A stretch of DNA of 64,000 bases, taken from the NCBI RefSeq assembly GCF_015864825.1, contig NZ_JADYWL010000002.1, forward strand, positions 124,001-188,000, in the 5' to 3' direction. Position 1 is the first letter of the stretch. Every line of letters begins with the position of its first letter. The notes beneath the pieces were generated by a model, which saw nothing but the letters and a program-made list of their open reading frames with translations, was not told the DNA's origin and made no database searches. Source of the DNA: Psychrobacter sp. NZS113 (GTDB taxonomy: Bacteria > Pseudomonadota > Gammaproteobacteria > Pseudomonadales > Moraxellaceae). The position numbers were made by a program, and so were the translations under genes. Shown one piece after another: positions 56,239 to 64,000 of this stretch.

Positions 56239-56865
56239 TTAGGTCATCAAATACAACAAGCCTAGAACAAATAAAGCCGCCATAATCAACAGTAAAAAGC
56301 TTAGTACTTTACTCGTCGTAGAGGACGCACCTGTACTTTCCTTTTTTACTTTGACTTTTTTGACAACGTGCAGAACCATTTTTACATGTTCGATATTGTC
56401 TTCGAGATAATGCTCACCCTCTGGTACAAACCCTAGAGATTCGTAGAAGCTAATTAAGTAAGCTTGTGCAGAGATGATGATAGGGCGTTTTTTACCGTAT
56501 TTTTTACGGCAATGCGCAATGGCATGATTCATCATATCTCGTGCCAAACCCTCCCCTCGATGGGCGGCTAATACCAGCACTCTGCCAATAGAGGACATAG
56601 AGGCATCGCTTACTTTGGTCGTCGCATCGGATGATGATAAGTTAGACCGTAACTTATTAAATTCAGGCGGGATAATGCGACAATACGCCACCAACGCCTC
56701 GTTCTGATGCGCAATCAAATGCAGGCAATCAAAATCCAGCTCATCCATATCTTGATAAGCACAGTTTTGTTCGACCACAAACACTTGCGAGCGGGCTTTT
56801 AAAATATGATATAGATCAACGGAGGTTAACTCATCGAACGTTTTAATAGAAAAGGTACAGGTCAT
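56239..56865 (-). CDS. elaA: ElaA-like GNAT acetyltransferase with a C-terminal membrane anchor
   Basis: 208 residues. Residues 1-165 are an ElaA-type GNAT domain (L-K-A-R-S-Q-V-F-V-V-E-Q-N-C-A-Y-Q-D-M-D; acetyl-CoA loop in V-L-A-A-H-R-G-E-G-L-A-R-D). ElaA proteins are normally about 150 residues and soluble. Here a basic linker (K-K-V-K-V-K-K) is followed by one hydrophobic span at about 187-206 ending two residues from the stop, so the protein would be tail-anchored in the inner membrane, domain in the cytoplasm. The substrate is unknown. Confidence 0.8.
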   Translation of the reverse strand: MTCTFSIKTFDELTSVDLYHILKARSQVFVVEQNCAYQDMDELDFDCLHLIAHQNEALVAYCRIIPPEFNKLRSNLSSSDATTKVSDASMSSIGRVLVLAAHRGEGLARDMMNHAIAHCRKKYGKKRPIIISAQAYLISFYESLGFVPEGEHYLEDNIEHVKMVLHVVKKVKVKKESTGASSTTSKVLSFLLLIMAALFVLGLLYLMT

Positions 56866-56984
56866 AATTAAGCAGCTTTTAACAAATTGATTATTGAGGT
56901 TAAGTACAATATTAAATGGCGATTAAACATCGGAACGGTTCAAGTAATGCGCATTATAACGATTTAAGTACGTATTAACCATTC

Positions 56985-58844
56985 CTAACCATGTAGGGTT
57001 TGACTGATTTTATCCAAGTTCAAGCTATCAGACATGGCGCTAAAAATCTCAAAATACTTACCACGTTTTTTATACAGTTCTTCATGCGTGCCTGTCTCTA
57101 CCACTCGGCCATTTTCTATCACCACCAAATCATCGGCATCAATGATTTGCGCAATATTGTGCGATACGATAATCACGGTTCGATCTTCTTTAATCAAATC
57201 CAAGCTTTTTTTGACTTGCTGACTGGCAATTGCATCAAGGCTGGCCGTGGGCTCATCCAAAAATACGATGGGTGGATCCTTTAAAAACATTCTTGCCAGC
57301 GCAATACGTTGCTGCTGACCACCAGATAATGATTTTGCTTCGCTCTCATAACCCTGTGGTAGCTGAATGACTTGCTCATGAATAGAGGCTTTTTTGGCAG
57401 CAGCTACAATGTCTTCATCGCTCGCACTCATGTCACCATAACGAATATTTTCCCCAATCGTACCTGAAAAAATATGGTTACTTTGCAATACAAGCCCAAT
57501 TTTTTGGCGCAATGCCTGCGTATCATAGTCGTCTAAATCATGTCCATCTAAGCAAATACTGCCCGCGTCTGGCGCATAAAACTTTACCAGCAAGTTGATA
57601 ATAGTGCTTTTACCTGCGCCACTCAGGCCCACTAGTGCAGTAATACGGTTGTGTTTTATGGCGAAGCTGACATCGGTTAGGGCCTTTGTGCCGTTAGGAT
57701 AGGTAAAATCGACGTTTTTAAGTTCGATATGACCTTGCAATTTATCACTTTGTAAACCGCCAAGGGTTTCAATTTGGCTGTCATCTTCTAAAATATCGAA
57801 GAAGCCTTCTGCATAAGTTAAGGCATTATTGATTTGGTCATAAATACGATGCAGCTGACGGATAGGGGCGGCGACATTTTGAAACAACATGACATGAAAC
57901 AAAATCATACCGATGGTCATCTCACCTTTTAAGACAAAATACGCGGTAAGTAAAATAATAACCACCACGCCAATCTGTTCGATAAAAGTTTTGATGGCAT
58001 CATAAATAAAGGCAATGCTACGAATACGTAGCTGATTGTCAGTCATGTCTTTTTGGATAACTAAATGCTTTTGGGCTTCGATTGGCTCACGTACAAAAGA
58101 TTTGACCACGCTGATGGCATTAATTAAGGAGATGACCAAGCCGCTTTTGGCTTCGCGATAGCCGCGCATTTGTCGACGAAATCCTTGTAAACGATTGGCT
58201 TGTTTTTGACTAATAAAGAAATAAATGGGCACAATAATAAGCCCGACCATACCTACCCAAAAATTGGTCGAAAACATGATAACAAGTGACACAATGGCAC
58301 TGGCAAATAGCGGCAGCATATCAATAAAAAAGTTTTGTACCAAAGTGGTGAGACTACTTACGCCTAGATCGATACGGGTTTGTAGTTTGCCACTGTCGTT
58401 ATTGCTACTGGTATAAAACGACATGCGATAGGTCAATATCCTCTCGACCACCTTTTGAGACAAATCCCTTGATAGATTGATGCGGATTCTTTCACCAAAA
58501 TAGCGCTGCCCAAACGAGATAAAAATGGACAGTAGCTCTTTTATGAGTAGCACGGCGCTAATAATACTCAGCATACGTACACCAGCTGCCCAAGGGTCAG
58601 CAAGGGTAGCGATATCGGTTAAGGTATCTACGGTATAACGCAAAACAAAAGCATTGACCTGCGCGGTAAAAGAGCCGAGCACAGTCAGTACTAAGGTCAG
58701 TAAGATTAATGCTTTGTAAGGTGCAGCAAACACAGCCAACTTTTTAAGGATAGACCACAGCAAAGCGCCCCGTTCTACTTTATTGGTGGGCGGCTTGTTA
58801 TTAAGTGGTACACGGCGCGGTGGTGTTGGCATATCGAAAAACAA
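56985..58844 (-). CDS. ABC exporter, fused membrane and ATPase domains
   Basis: 619 residues. Six membrane spans lie in residues about 35-330, then the ATPase with Walker A G-L-S-G-A-G-K-S-T near 405-413, Q-loop L-Q-S-N-H, signature L-S-G-G-Q-Q-Q-R and Walker B P-I-V-F-L-D-E-P-T. It is a half transporter of the MsbA/MdlB type that probably works as a homodimer. The substrate may be a lipid, peptide or drug. The immunity-like gene at 58867-59205 lies just upstream in the same direction, 22 bases away. Confidence 0.9.
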   Translation of the reverse strand: MFFDMPTPPRRVPLNNKPPTNKVERGALLWSILKKLAVFAAPYKALILLTLVLTVLGSFTAQVNAFVLRYTVDTLTDIATLADPWAAGVRMLSIISAVLLIKELLSIFISFGQRYFGERIRINLSRDLSQKVVERILTYRMSFYTSSNNDSGKLQTRIDLGVSSLTTLVQNFFIDMLPLFASAIVSLVIMFSTNFWVGMVGLIIVPIYFFISQKQANRLQGFRRQMRGYREAKSGLVISLINAISVVKSFVREPIEAQKHLVIQKDMTDNQLRIRSIAFIYDAIKTFIEQIGVVVIILLTAYFVLKGEMTIGMILFHVMLFQNVAAPIRQLHRIYDQINNALTYAEGFFDILEDDSQIETLGGLQSDKLQGHIELKNVDFTYPNGTKALTDVSFAIKHNRITALVGLSGAGKSTIINLLVKFYAPDAGSICLDGHDLDDYDTQALRQKIGLVLQSNHIFSGTIGENIRYGDMSASDEDIVAAAKKASIHEQVIQLPQGYESEAKSLSGGQQQRIALARMFLKDPPIVFLDEPTASLDAIASQQVKKSLDLIKEDRTVIIVSHNIAQIIDADDLVVIENGRVVETGTHEELYKKRGKYFEIFSAMSDSLNLDKISQTLHG

Positions 58845-58866
58845 ACCTAACGTTTAGGGTGAATTT

Positions 58867-59205
58867 TTAATCTAGCTCAGCTCGCAAAAATAAGTCAGAT
58901 ATCAGTTTGTCATCTTCACACGCTTGCTTAAAAGCTAAAATGAAAGCGCTTAAGACCTTTTTATCTGAAGAATAAGCCACAAACATGCTACCCTCTGGAT
59001 CAAAATTTACTAGATTTTCCCATTCAGGATGCTGTTCTTGCAAAAATACAGCTGCTAAACTTCCCCAGTCATAACCGTTGCCTTCAAACCCCTCATCTGC
59101 ACGTGTGGCGAATATATCCGCCTTATAAGAGCCGACGTCACTCAAACATACAGACGCGCTATCTTTATGCTCTACCCAAAAAAAAAGGGCTGATTTTTTG
59201 CTCAA
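58867..59205 (-). CDS. Imm51-like immunity protein (orphan)
   Basis: 112 residues, acidic and soluble. The segment Y-D-W-G-S-L-A-A-V-F-L near residues 44-54 and N-F-D-P-E-G-S-M-F-V-A-Y-S-S-D near 67-81 match the pattern I associate with immunity protein family Imm51, which protects against polymorphic toxins. No toxin gene is next to it: an ABC exporter lies downstream and prpF upstream. It is either a solitary immunity gene kept for defence against neighbours or a protein with another use of this fold. Confidence 0.7.
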   Translation of the reverse strand: MSKKSALFFWVEHKDSASVCLSDVGSYKADIFATRADEGFEGNGYDWGSLAAVFLQEQHPEWENLVNFDPEGSMFVAYSSDKKVLSAFILAFKQACEDDKLISDLFLRAELD

Positions 59206-59346
59206 AATCTAGATCACTCATGATGCTATACCTTTAGACATTAAAATCTCAGAATATATAGCATATTATCAGAATTATCGGAGAAATAGAGTGGTTCATC
59301 CATTTTAGATATGCGATATCATGATTGGTAACCCGTTCTCATCGAT

Positions 59347-60600
59347 CTAAAATGCATCAGCTGGCACAAAAACCTCACCAACCATTATACGGCGAGCTGA
59401 GCGACTCATTGATACTTTCTTGGCTTGCCAGCGGCCATCGACTTGCTCTGTTTTTCCACCGACCAGCAACGTACCGGATGGGTGACCAAAACGTACTTCA
59501 TCGAACTTCTGACCACCAGCGGCCTCATTTACCAAGGTTCCTTGTGTGGTTGCCGCTGCTGCAATGGCGACGGCAGCTGTACCCATCATGGCATGATGCA
59601 ATTGCCCCATGCTCATAGCACGTACCACCAAATCAATCTCGCCAGCATCAACCGATTTGCCACTAGAGGCGGTATAGCTCTGTGCTGCGCCTACCCAAGC
59701 GACTTTAGGAATATGTTGGCTGGTCTGCGCCTCGCTCACATCTTTAAACAAGCCCATCGCAACGCCGCCTTTAGCGCGGATAGTCTCAAGCTTGGCAAGT
59801 AGCTCACCGTCGCTGTTGATATTGCCTTGCAACTCAGTACCCGTAAAGCCTAAATCTACTGCTTTCAGAAAGATAGTTGGGATGCCTGCGCTGATAAAAG
59901 TGGCTTTGACGCTGTCGGTAGTTAAGCCACAACCAGATACATCGAAGTCATCGACCAAGTTGCTAGTAGGGAACATATCGCTAGTGGCATCGACAGGATC
60001 AATAAATTCAATTTTAACTTCAGCAGCAGGGAAGGTTACACCATCTAATTCAAAGTCGCCTGTTTCTTGAACTTGTACCTTGTTTTTCTCATCCAAATAG
60101 ACAGGCACATGCGCAATGATGGTTTTTCCAATATTCTCTTGCCAGATACGCACTTCACAAATACCGCTATCTGCATTGTCATTGATGCTGTTATTGATCT
60201 TATCAGCGTCAACCAGTCCCATATTAATGGCACAGGCACCAACCGCTGCGGTTAAATTGCCACAGTTTCCTGCCCAGTCAATCATAGGTTTGGCAATATT
60301 GACTTGCCCAAACAGGTAATTCACATCGTGATCTGATTTGTCAGAGTTCGATAAAATAACCGTTTTTGAGGTGCTAGAGCTACCATTACCTAAGCCATCG
60401 ATTTGTTTGCCGTAAGGATCTGGACTACCGATGACACGTAATAAGAAGTTATCGCGCGCTTGGCCTGCGACTTGGCAACGCTCTGGTAGATCCGATAGTT
60501 TAAAAAACGTGCCTTTTGAGGTGCCACCGCGCATATAGGTAGCAGGAACGGATAGTTGCGGGGCAAAAGAGGGTGTTGATTTAGAATTGGTTTGGGCCAC
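59347..60600 (-). CDS. prpF: 2-methylaconitate cis-trans isomerase
   Basis: 417 residues, full length. The start has the family pattern P-A-T-Y-M-R-G-G-T-S-K-G-T-F-F near 19-33, and G-L-G-N-G-S-S-S-T-S-K near 70-80 is also typical of PrpF. PrpF isomerises trans-2-methylaconitate to the cis form in the 2-methylcitrate cycle, which burns propionyl-CoA, and is needed when AcnD replaces PrpD. It lies downstream of acnD in the same direction but is separated from it by the yefM-yoeB pair. Confidence 0.93.
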   Translation of the reverse strand: MAQTNSKSTPSFAPQLSVPATYMRGGTSKGTFFKLSDLPERCQVAGQARDNFLLRVIGSPDPYGKQIDGLGNGSSSTSKTVILSNSDKSDHDVNYLFGQVNIAKPMIDWAGNCGNLTAAVGACAINMGLVDADKINNSINDNADSGICEVRIWQENIGKTIIAHVPVYLDEKNKVQVQETGDFELDGVTFPAAEVKIEFIDPVDATSDMFPTSNLVDDFDVSGCGLTTDSVKATFISAGIPTIFLKAVDLGFTGTELQGNINSDGELLAKLETIRAKGGVAMGLFKDVSEAQTSQHIPKVAWVGAAQSYTASSGKSVDAGEIDLVVRAMSMGQLHHAMMGTAAVAIAAAATTQGTLVNEAAGGQKFDEVRFGHPSGTLLVGGKTEQVDGRWQAKKVSMSRSARRIMVGEVFVPADAF

Positions 60601-60680
60601 TGTATTAAGTCCTTTTTATATTGTTATAAGATTAGGTATGATGCCATCAGCAAGTAAACATGCATGACTAAGAACGTTCG

Positions 60681-60941
60681 TTAATAATGATAGCGACAAG
60701 AGATAATCGTCAGATAGTTATCATCAACGGCATATACCAACCGATTGGCATCATCGATGCGTCTTGACCAAAATCCAGATAGGTTTTCTTTTAGGGGTTC
60801 AGGTTTACCAATACCTTCAAACGGATTACGCTTACATTCGGTGATGAGCTTATTAATACGTTTGAGAGTTTTTTTGTCTTGTGTTTGCCAATACAGATAG
60901 TCCTTCCACGCAGCATCTGTCCATGCTAGTTGTTCACTCAT
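60681..60941 (-). CDS. yoeB: YoeB/Txe-family mRNA-cleaving toxin
   Basis: 86 residues from ATG 60941, which has AAAGG upstream and gives the usual YoeB N-terminus (W-T-D-A-A-W-K-D-Y-L-Y-W); a start at 60980 would add 13 atypical residues. The conserved catalytic set is visible: E-P-L-K-E-N-L-S-G-F-W-S-R-R-I, then R-L-V-Y and the end C-R-Y-H-Y. YoeB cuts mRNA on the ribosome. The antitoxin gene yefM lies 35 bases upstream, so both form one operon. Confidence 0.92.
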   Translation of the reverse strand: MSEQLAWTDAAWKDYLYWQTQDKKTLKRINKLITECKRNPFEGIGKPEPLKENLSGFWSRRIDDANRLVYAVDDNYLTIISCRYHY

Positions 60942-60976
60942 TATCAGACCTTTTGGATTGATTAAAATCTTTGAGT

Positions 60977-61273
60977 TCAAGCATTCTCAATGTCGCTATC
61001 CGTATGCTCATTACCTGCTGCTAAATCAATTAGCTCACGCGTAACGGTCTTGCCAGCTTGATATTGGGCAATAGATTCCGCTAAGTGTGCCGCATTGGCA
61101 GGAGATTTTAATAGATAGACAGTTTCCATCAGGCTGTTGTAATAATCAAGCGACATAACTACTGCATCATCAGCGTCACGGCGGGTCACGATAGTGGCGT
61201 TGGCATCATCATTCACCGTATCTAGAACGGACTTTAGGTGCTTTCTGGCTTCTGAAAAACTAACGACTCTCAT
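60977..61273 (-). CDS. yefM: YefM/Phd-family antitoxin
   Basis: 98 residues. N-terminal Phd/YefM fold: F-S-E-A-R-K-H-L-K-S-V-L-D-T-V, then D-A-V-V-M-S-L-D-Y-Y-N-S-L-M-E-T. The acidic C-terminal tail neutralises YoeB. YefM also represses its own promoter, and a palindromic TGTAC-containing operator lies immediately upstream. AAAGGAG precedes the ATG. Confidence 0.93.
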   Translation of the reverse strand: MRVVSFSEARKHLKSVLDTVNDDANATIVTRRDADDAVVMSLDYYNSLMETVYLLKSPANAAHLAESIAQYQAGKTVTRELIDLAAGNEHTDSDIENA

Positions 61274-61291
61274 GGCTTACTCCTTTCATGA

Positions 61292-61323
61292 TGTACTTTA
61301 TAACTTGTACAATATAAAGTACA
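61292..61323. promoter_or_regulatory. Probable YefM operator
   Basis: TGTACTTTAT at 61292-61301 and its complement ATAAAGTACA at 61314-61323 flank a central TGTACA at 61306-61311, 18 bases upstream of the yefM start. YefM operators in E. coli are palindromes with a TGTACA core. It probably overlaps the promoter. Confidence 0.7.
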
Positions 61324-61418
61324 TATTACGCCATTGGTTAAGTAAACTCAACATTTAGCTGTTATCTAATACTTAGGTATAAGTTAGAAAAACCAATGTA
61401 TAGAACGCAAAAGAAATA

Positions 61419-61464
61419 AAAGCCGATGTCATATAAACAGGTTATACAACATCGGCGACTTTTA
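61419..61464 (-). terminator. Terminator after acnD
   Basis: GCCGATGT near 61423-61430 pairs with ACATCGGC near 61449-61456; read leftward the stem is followed by TTTTATTT. About 40 bases beyond the acnD stop, it should separate acnD from the yefM-yoeB transcript. Confidence 0.7.
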
Positions 61465-61504
61465 TACTTTTTTGTTTATCATGCTAAAAACCTACATGAT
61501 AATC

Positions 61505-64000
61505 TTAAACAATATCCAACGTACCCTCGATAAACTCTTTGGCAAAACGTTGCAGCATACCGCCTGCGTTATACATTTTTACTTCATCAGCAGTATCAAG
61601 TCGGCAGATAATAGGGGTTTCAGTGGTGCTACCATCAGCACGTTGGATCACTAGAGTCATCAACCCGCCAGCAGAGACATCACCAGTCACATCAAACACT
61701 TCGGTACCGTCAATGTTCAAGGTCTCACGGGTAACACCTTGCTCGAACTGTAGTGGTAATGCACCCATACCGACTAAGTTTTGACGATGAATACGCTCAA
61801 AATCTTCTGCAACGACTACTTCTACGCCTGCTAGACGCACACCTTTGGCAGCCCAATCACGGCTAGAGCCTTGACCATAACCATCACCTGCGATAATGAT
61901 AAGTGGCTGCTCACGGTTCATGTAGGTCTCAATCGCTTCCCACATACGCATGACTTGACCTTCTGGCTCAACACGCGCCAGTGAGCCTTGGATTACCTCA
62001 CCATCTTCATCGCGTACCATTTCGTTCAATAGTTTAGGGTTGGCAAAGGTGGCACGTTGTGCGGTTAAATGGTCACCGCGATGGGTGGCGTATGAGTTGT
62101 AGTCCTCGGCAGGCAAGCCCATGGTATCTAAATACTCACCAGCAGCTGATTCACCCAAGATTGCATTTGATGGCGACATATGGTCAGTTGTGATGTTATC
62201 ACCCAACACTGCCAACGGACGTAAACCTGTTAGCGTATTCTTTTTCGCCATTTTGCCTTCCCAGTACGGTGGGCGGCGGATATAGGTCGTCATTTCACGC
62301 CAGTCATACAGTGGGCTTAAAGCTTTACCGGTATCTTTTTTGGCTTCATCAAACATAGGGATATAAACGGCATTGAACTGCTCAGGTTTAACTGCTTTGG
62401 CAACAATGGCGTCAACCTCATCATCATCAAACCAAATGTCTTTTAGATAGACATCATTGCCTTGTTGATCTTTGCCCAATGAGTCTTTTTCGATATCAAA
62501 GCGAATGTTACCAGCGATGGCGTAAGCGATAACCAGTGGCGGCGATGCCAAGAATGCTTGCTTGGCATACGGATGGATACGACCGTCAAAGTTACGGTTA
62601 CCAGACAGTACTGCTGTAGTGAACAAATCATTATCGATGATTTCTTTTTCGATATCAGGGTCCAGTGCACCACTCATACCATTACATGTCGTACAAGCAA
62701 AACCAACCACGTCAAAGCCGATCTCTTGTAGCTCAGGCATCAACCCAGCTTCTTCCAAATACATTTTGACCGTTTTTGAGCCGGGTGCTAATGATGATTT
62801 TACCCAAGGCTTACGTAACAATCCTTTGGCATTAGCATTACGGGCGACGAGGCCTGCAGCAACCATATTGCGTGGGTTTGAGGTATTGGTACAGCTAGTA
62901 ATGGCAGCAATAATAACCGCACCATCTGGCATCATGCCGTCTTTTGGTTCTGGTAGCTTTTCATCAGCGCCATGAGCGATACCTTTAGCAACCAAATCTG
63001 TGGTTGATACACGTGCATGCGGGCGAGAAGGGCCTGCCATATTACGTACGACTGCTGATAGATCAAACTCAAGCACGCGTGCGTATTCGGCTTTTTCCAT
63101 GCCGTCAGCCCATAGGCCAGTTTGCTTGGCATACTGCTCAACCAATTTGATCTGAGCCTCAGAACGACCGGTTAGGCGTAGATAGTCGATGGTTTGCTCA
63201 TCGATATAGAACATCGCTGCGGTGGCACCATATTCTGGTGTCATGTTGGAGATAGAGGCACGGTCACCGACGGTTAATTGGCGCGCGCCGTCACCGAAGA
63301 ATTCAATATAAGTAGACACCACGCCGGCATCACGCAAAAACTCAGTCATCGCGAGTACCAGATCCGTACCCGTAATGCCTTTTTGCAGTTTGCCCGTTAG
63401 TTTGACGCCCACATAATCAGGGAGGCGCATATATGATGGATTGCCCAGCATGACGCTTTCAGCTTCTAATCCGCCAACGCCGATGGAGATAACACCCAAC
63501 GCATCAACCATTGGCGTGTGGCTATCCGTACCAACCAAGGTATCGGCAAAAGCGACTTCTTCACCCGCTTTGTTTTTTACCACTTGTACCACGGGTGACA
63601 TTTTCTCTAGGTTAATCTGATGCATGATACCATTACCTGGTGGTACGACATTCACATTATTAAAAGCGTACTGACACCAGTTGATGAAGTGAAAGCGGTC
63701 ATCATTACGGCGCTCTTCAATCGCGCGGTTCTTCTCAAATGCATCTACTTCAAAGCCTGCGTGCTCAACGGCTAGTGAGTGGTCAACGATGAGCTGAGTT
63801 GGCACGATTGGATTTACTTTTGACGGATCGCCGCCTTGTTCAGCGATGGCATCACGTAGGCCTGCCAAATCAACAAACGCGGTCTGACCTAAGATGTCAT
63901 GACATACCACGCGGGCAGGGTACCAAGGAAAGTCGAGGTCTTGCTTGCCTTCGATATGCTGCTTTAGTGCATTGGTTAACTCTTCTGGTGGGCAACGGCG
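61505..64000 (-). CDS. acnD: Fe/S-dependent 2-methylisocitrate dehydratase AcnD (5' end beyond window)
   Basis: The frame is open from the right edge, giving 831 residues; about 35 N-terminal residues are missing compared with typical AcnD. It is an aconitase-family protein: S-C-T-N-T-S and A-C-T-T-C-N-G give the three Cys ligands of the [4Fe-4S] cluster, G-D-S-H-T-P-like V-G-T-D-S-H-T-P is present, and the C-terminal swivel domain has Y-G-Q-G-S-S-R-D-W-A. The neighbouring prpF identifies it as AcnD rather than AcnA. It dehydrates 2-methylcitrate to 2-methylaconitate, which PrpF isomerises. Confidence 0.95.
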   Translation of the reverse strand, partial: RRCPPEELTNALKQHIEGKQDLDFPWYPARVVCHDILGQTAFVDLAGLRDAIAEQGGDPSKVNPIVPTQLIVDHSLAVEHAGFEVDAFEKNRAIEERRNDDRFHFINWCQYAFNNVNVVPPGNGIMHQINLEKMSPVVQVVKNKAGEEVAFADTLVGTDSHTPMVDALGVISIGVGGLEAESVMLGNPSYMRLPDYVGVKLTGKLQKGITGTDLVLAMTEFLRDAGVVSTYIEFFGDGARQLTVGDRASISNMTPEYGATAAMFYIDEQTIDYLRLTGRSEAQIKLVEQYAKQTGLWADGMEKAEYARVLEFDLSAVVRNMAGPSRPHARVSTTDLVAKGIAHGADEKLPEPKDGMMPDGAVIIAAITSCTNTSNPRNMVAAGLVARNANAKGLLRKPWVKSSLAPGSKTVKMYLEEAGLMPELQEIGFDVVGFACTTCNGMSGALDPDIEKEIIDNDLFTTAVLSGNRNFDGRIHPYAKQAFLASPPLVIAYAIAGNIRFDIEKDSLGKDQQGNDVYLKDIWFDDDEVDAIVAKAVKPEQFNAVYIPMFDEAKKDTGKALSPLYDWREMTTYIRRPPYWEGKMAKKNTLTGLRPLAVLGDNITTDHMSPSNAILGESAAGEYLDTMGLPAEDYNSYATHRGDHLTAQRATFANPKLLNEMVRDEDGEVIQGSLARVEPEGQVMRMWEAIETYMNREQPLIIIAGDGYGQGSSRDWAAKGVRLAGVEVVVAEDFERIHRQNLVGMGALPLQFEQGVTRETLNIDGTEVFDVTGDVSAGGLMTLVIQRADGSTTETPIICRLDTADEVKMYNAGGMLQRFAKEFIEGTLDIV

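Overview
The window looks like a chromosomal segment of a Psychrobacter-like member of the Moraxellaceae. This rests on gene content and order (archaic SCPU-type pili, arcDABC, unusually large RecBCD subunits, a CstA/ArsA cluster, prpF next to acnD) and a moderate, fairly AT-leaning base composition. It is an inference from reading, not from a search. There is no rRNA operon, CRISPR array or prophage. One tRNA gene (Arg, CCT) is present.

Layout. 1-4070 is the decayed 3' end of a contact-dependent-inhibition (CDI)/filamentous-haemagglutinin type locus: orphan toxin tails, AT-rich immunity-like genes, and two copies of one haemagglutinin segment that could act as recombination seeds. 4174-5790 is an FAD-dependent dehydrogenase. 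5978-10874 (minus) is a four-gene chaperone-usher pilus operon of the archaic Csu/SCPU type. 11797-16739 (minus) is the arginine deiminase operon arcDABC, which takes up arginine in exchange for ornithine and makes ATP. 17423-24129 is a tripartite ABC export system (HlyD adaptor, RbbA-type double ATPase-permease fusion, second permease, lipoprotein outer-membrane channel).

24130-28800 is a rearranged copper region: a DUF305 remnant, a Met-rich small membrane protein and a CopA ATPase with three N-terminal metal-binding repeats. It is bracketed by two direct copies of the tail of the outer-membrane-channel gene, and a GadC-like antiporter gene is cut where it meets copA. 28998-32174 holds a glutamate decarboxylase and an AspT-type exchanger, which together could form a proton-consuming decarboxylation/antiport cycle in place of the broken gadC. 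34558-45937 is recC-recB-recD, all larger than in E. coli.

46052-55142 holds hpt, a hypothetical gene, a short CstA, a small protein ending in Cys-Cys, an ArsA/Get3-like ATPase, and a minus-strand trio of DUF2868 membrane protein, fatty-acid/sterol hydroxylase and DUF3482 GTPase. 55428-59205 holds an SDR, a tail-anchored ElaA-like acetyltransferase, an ABC exporter and an orphan Imm51-like immunity gene. 59347-64000 (minus) is acnD-prpF of the 2-methylcitrate cycle with a yefM-yoeB toxin-antitoxin pair lodged between them; acnD runs off the right edge.

The most interesting places are the decaying CDI cassette array, the copper cassette bracketed by a gene-tail duplication, the CstA / Cys-Cys protein / ArsA cluster, and the DUF2868-hydroxylase-GTPase operon.
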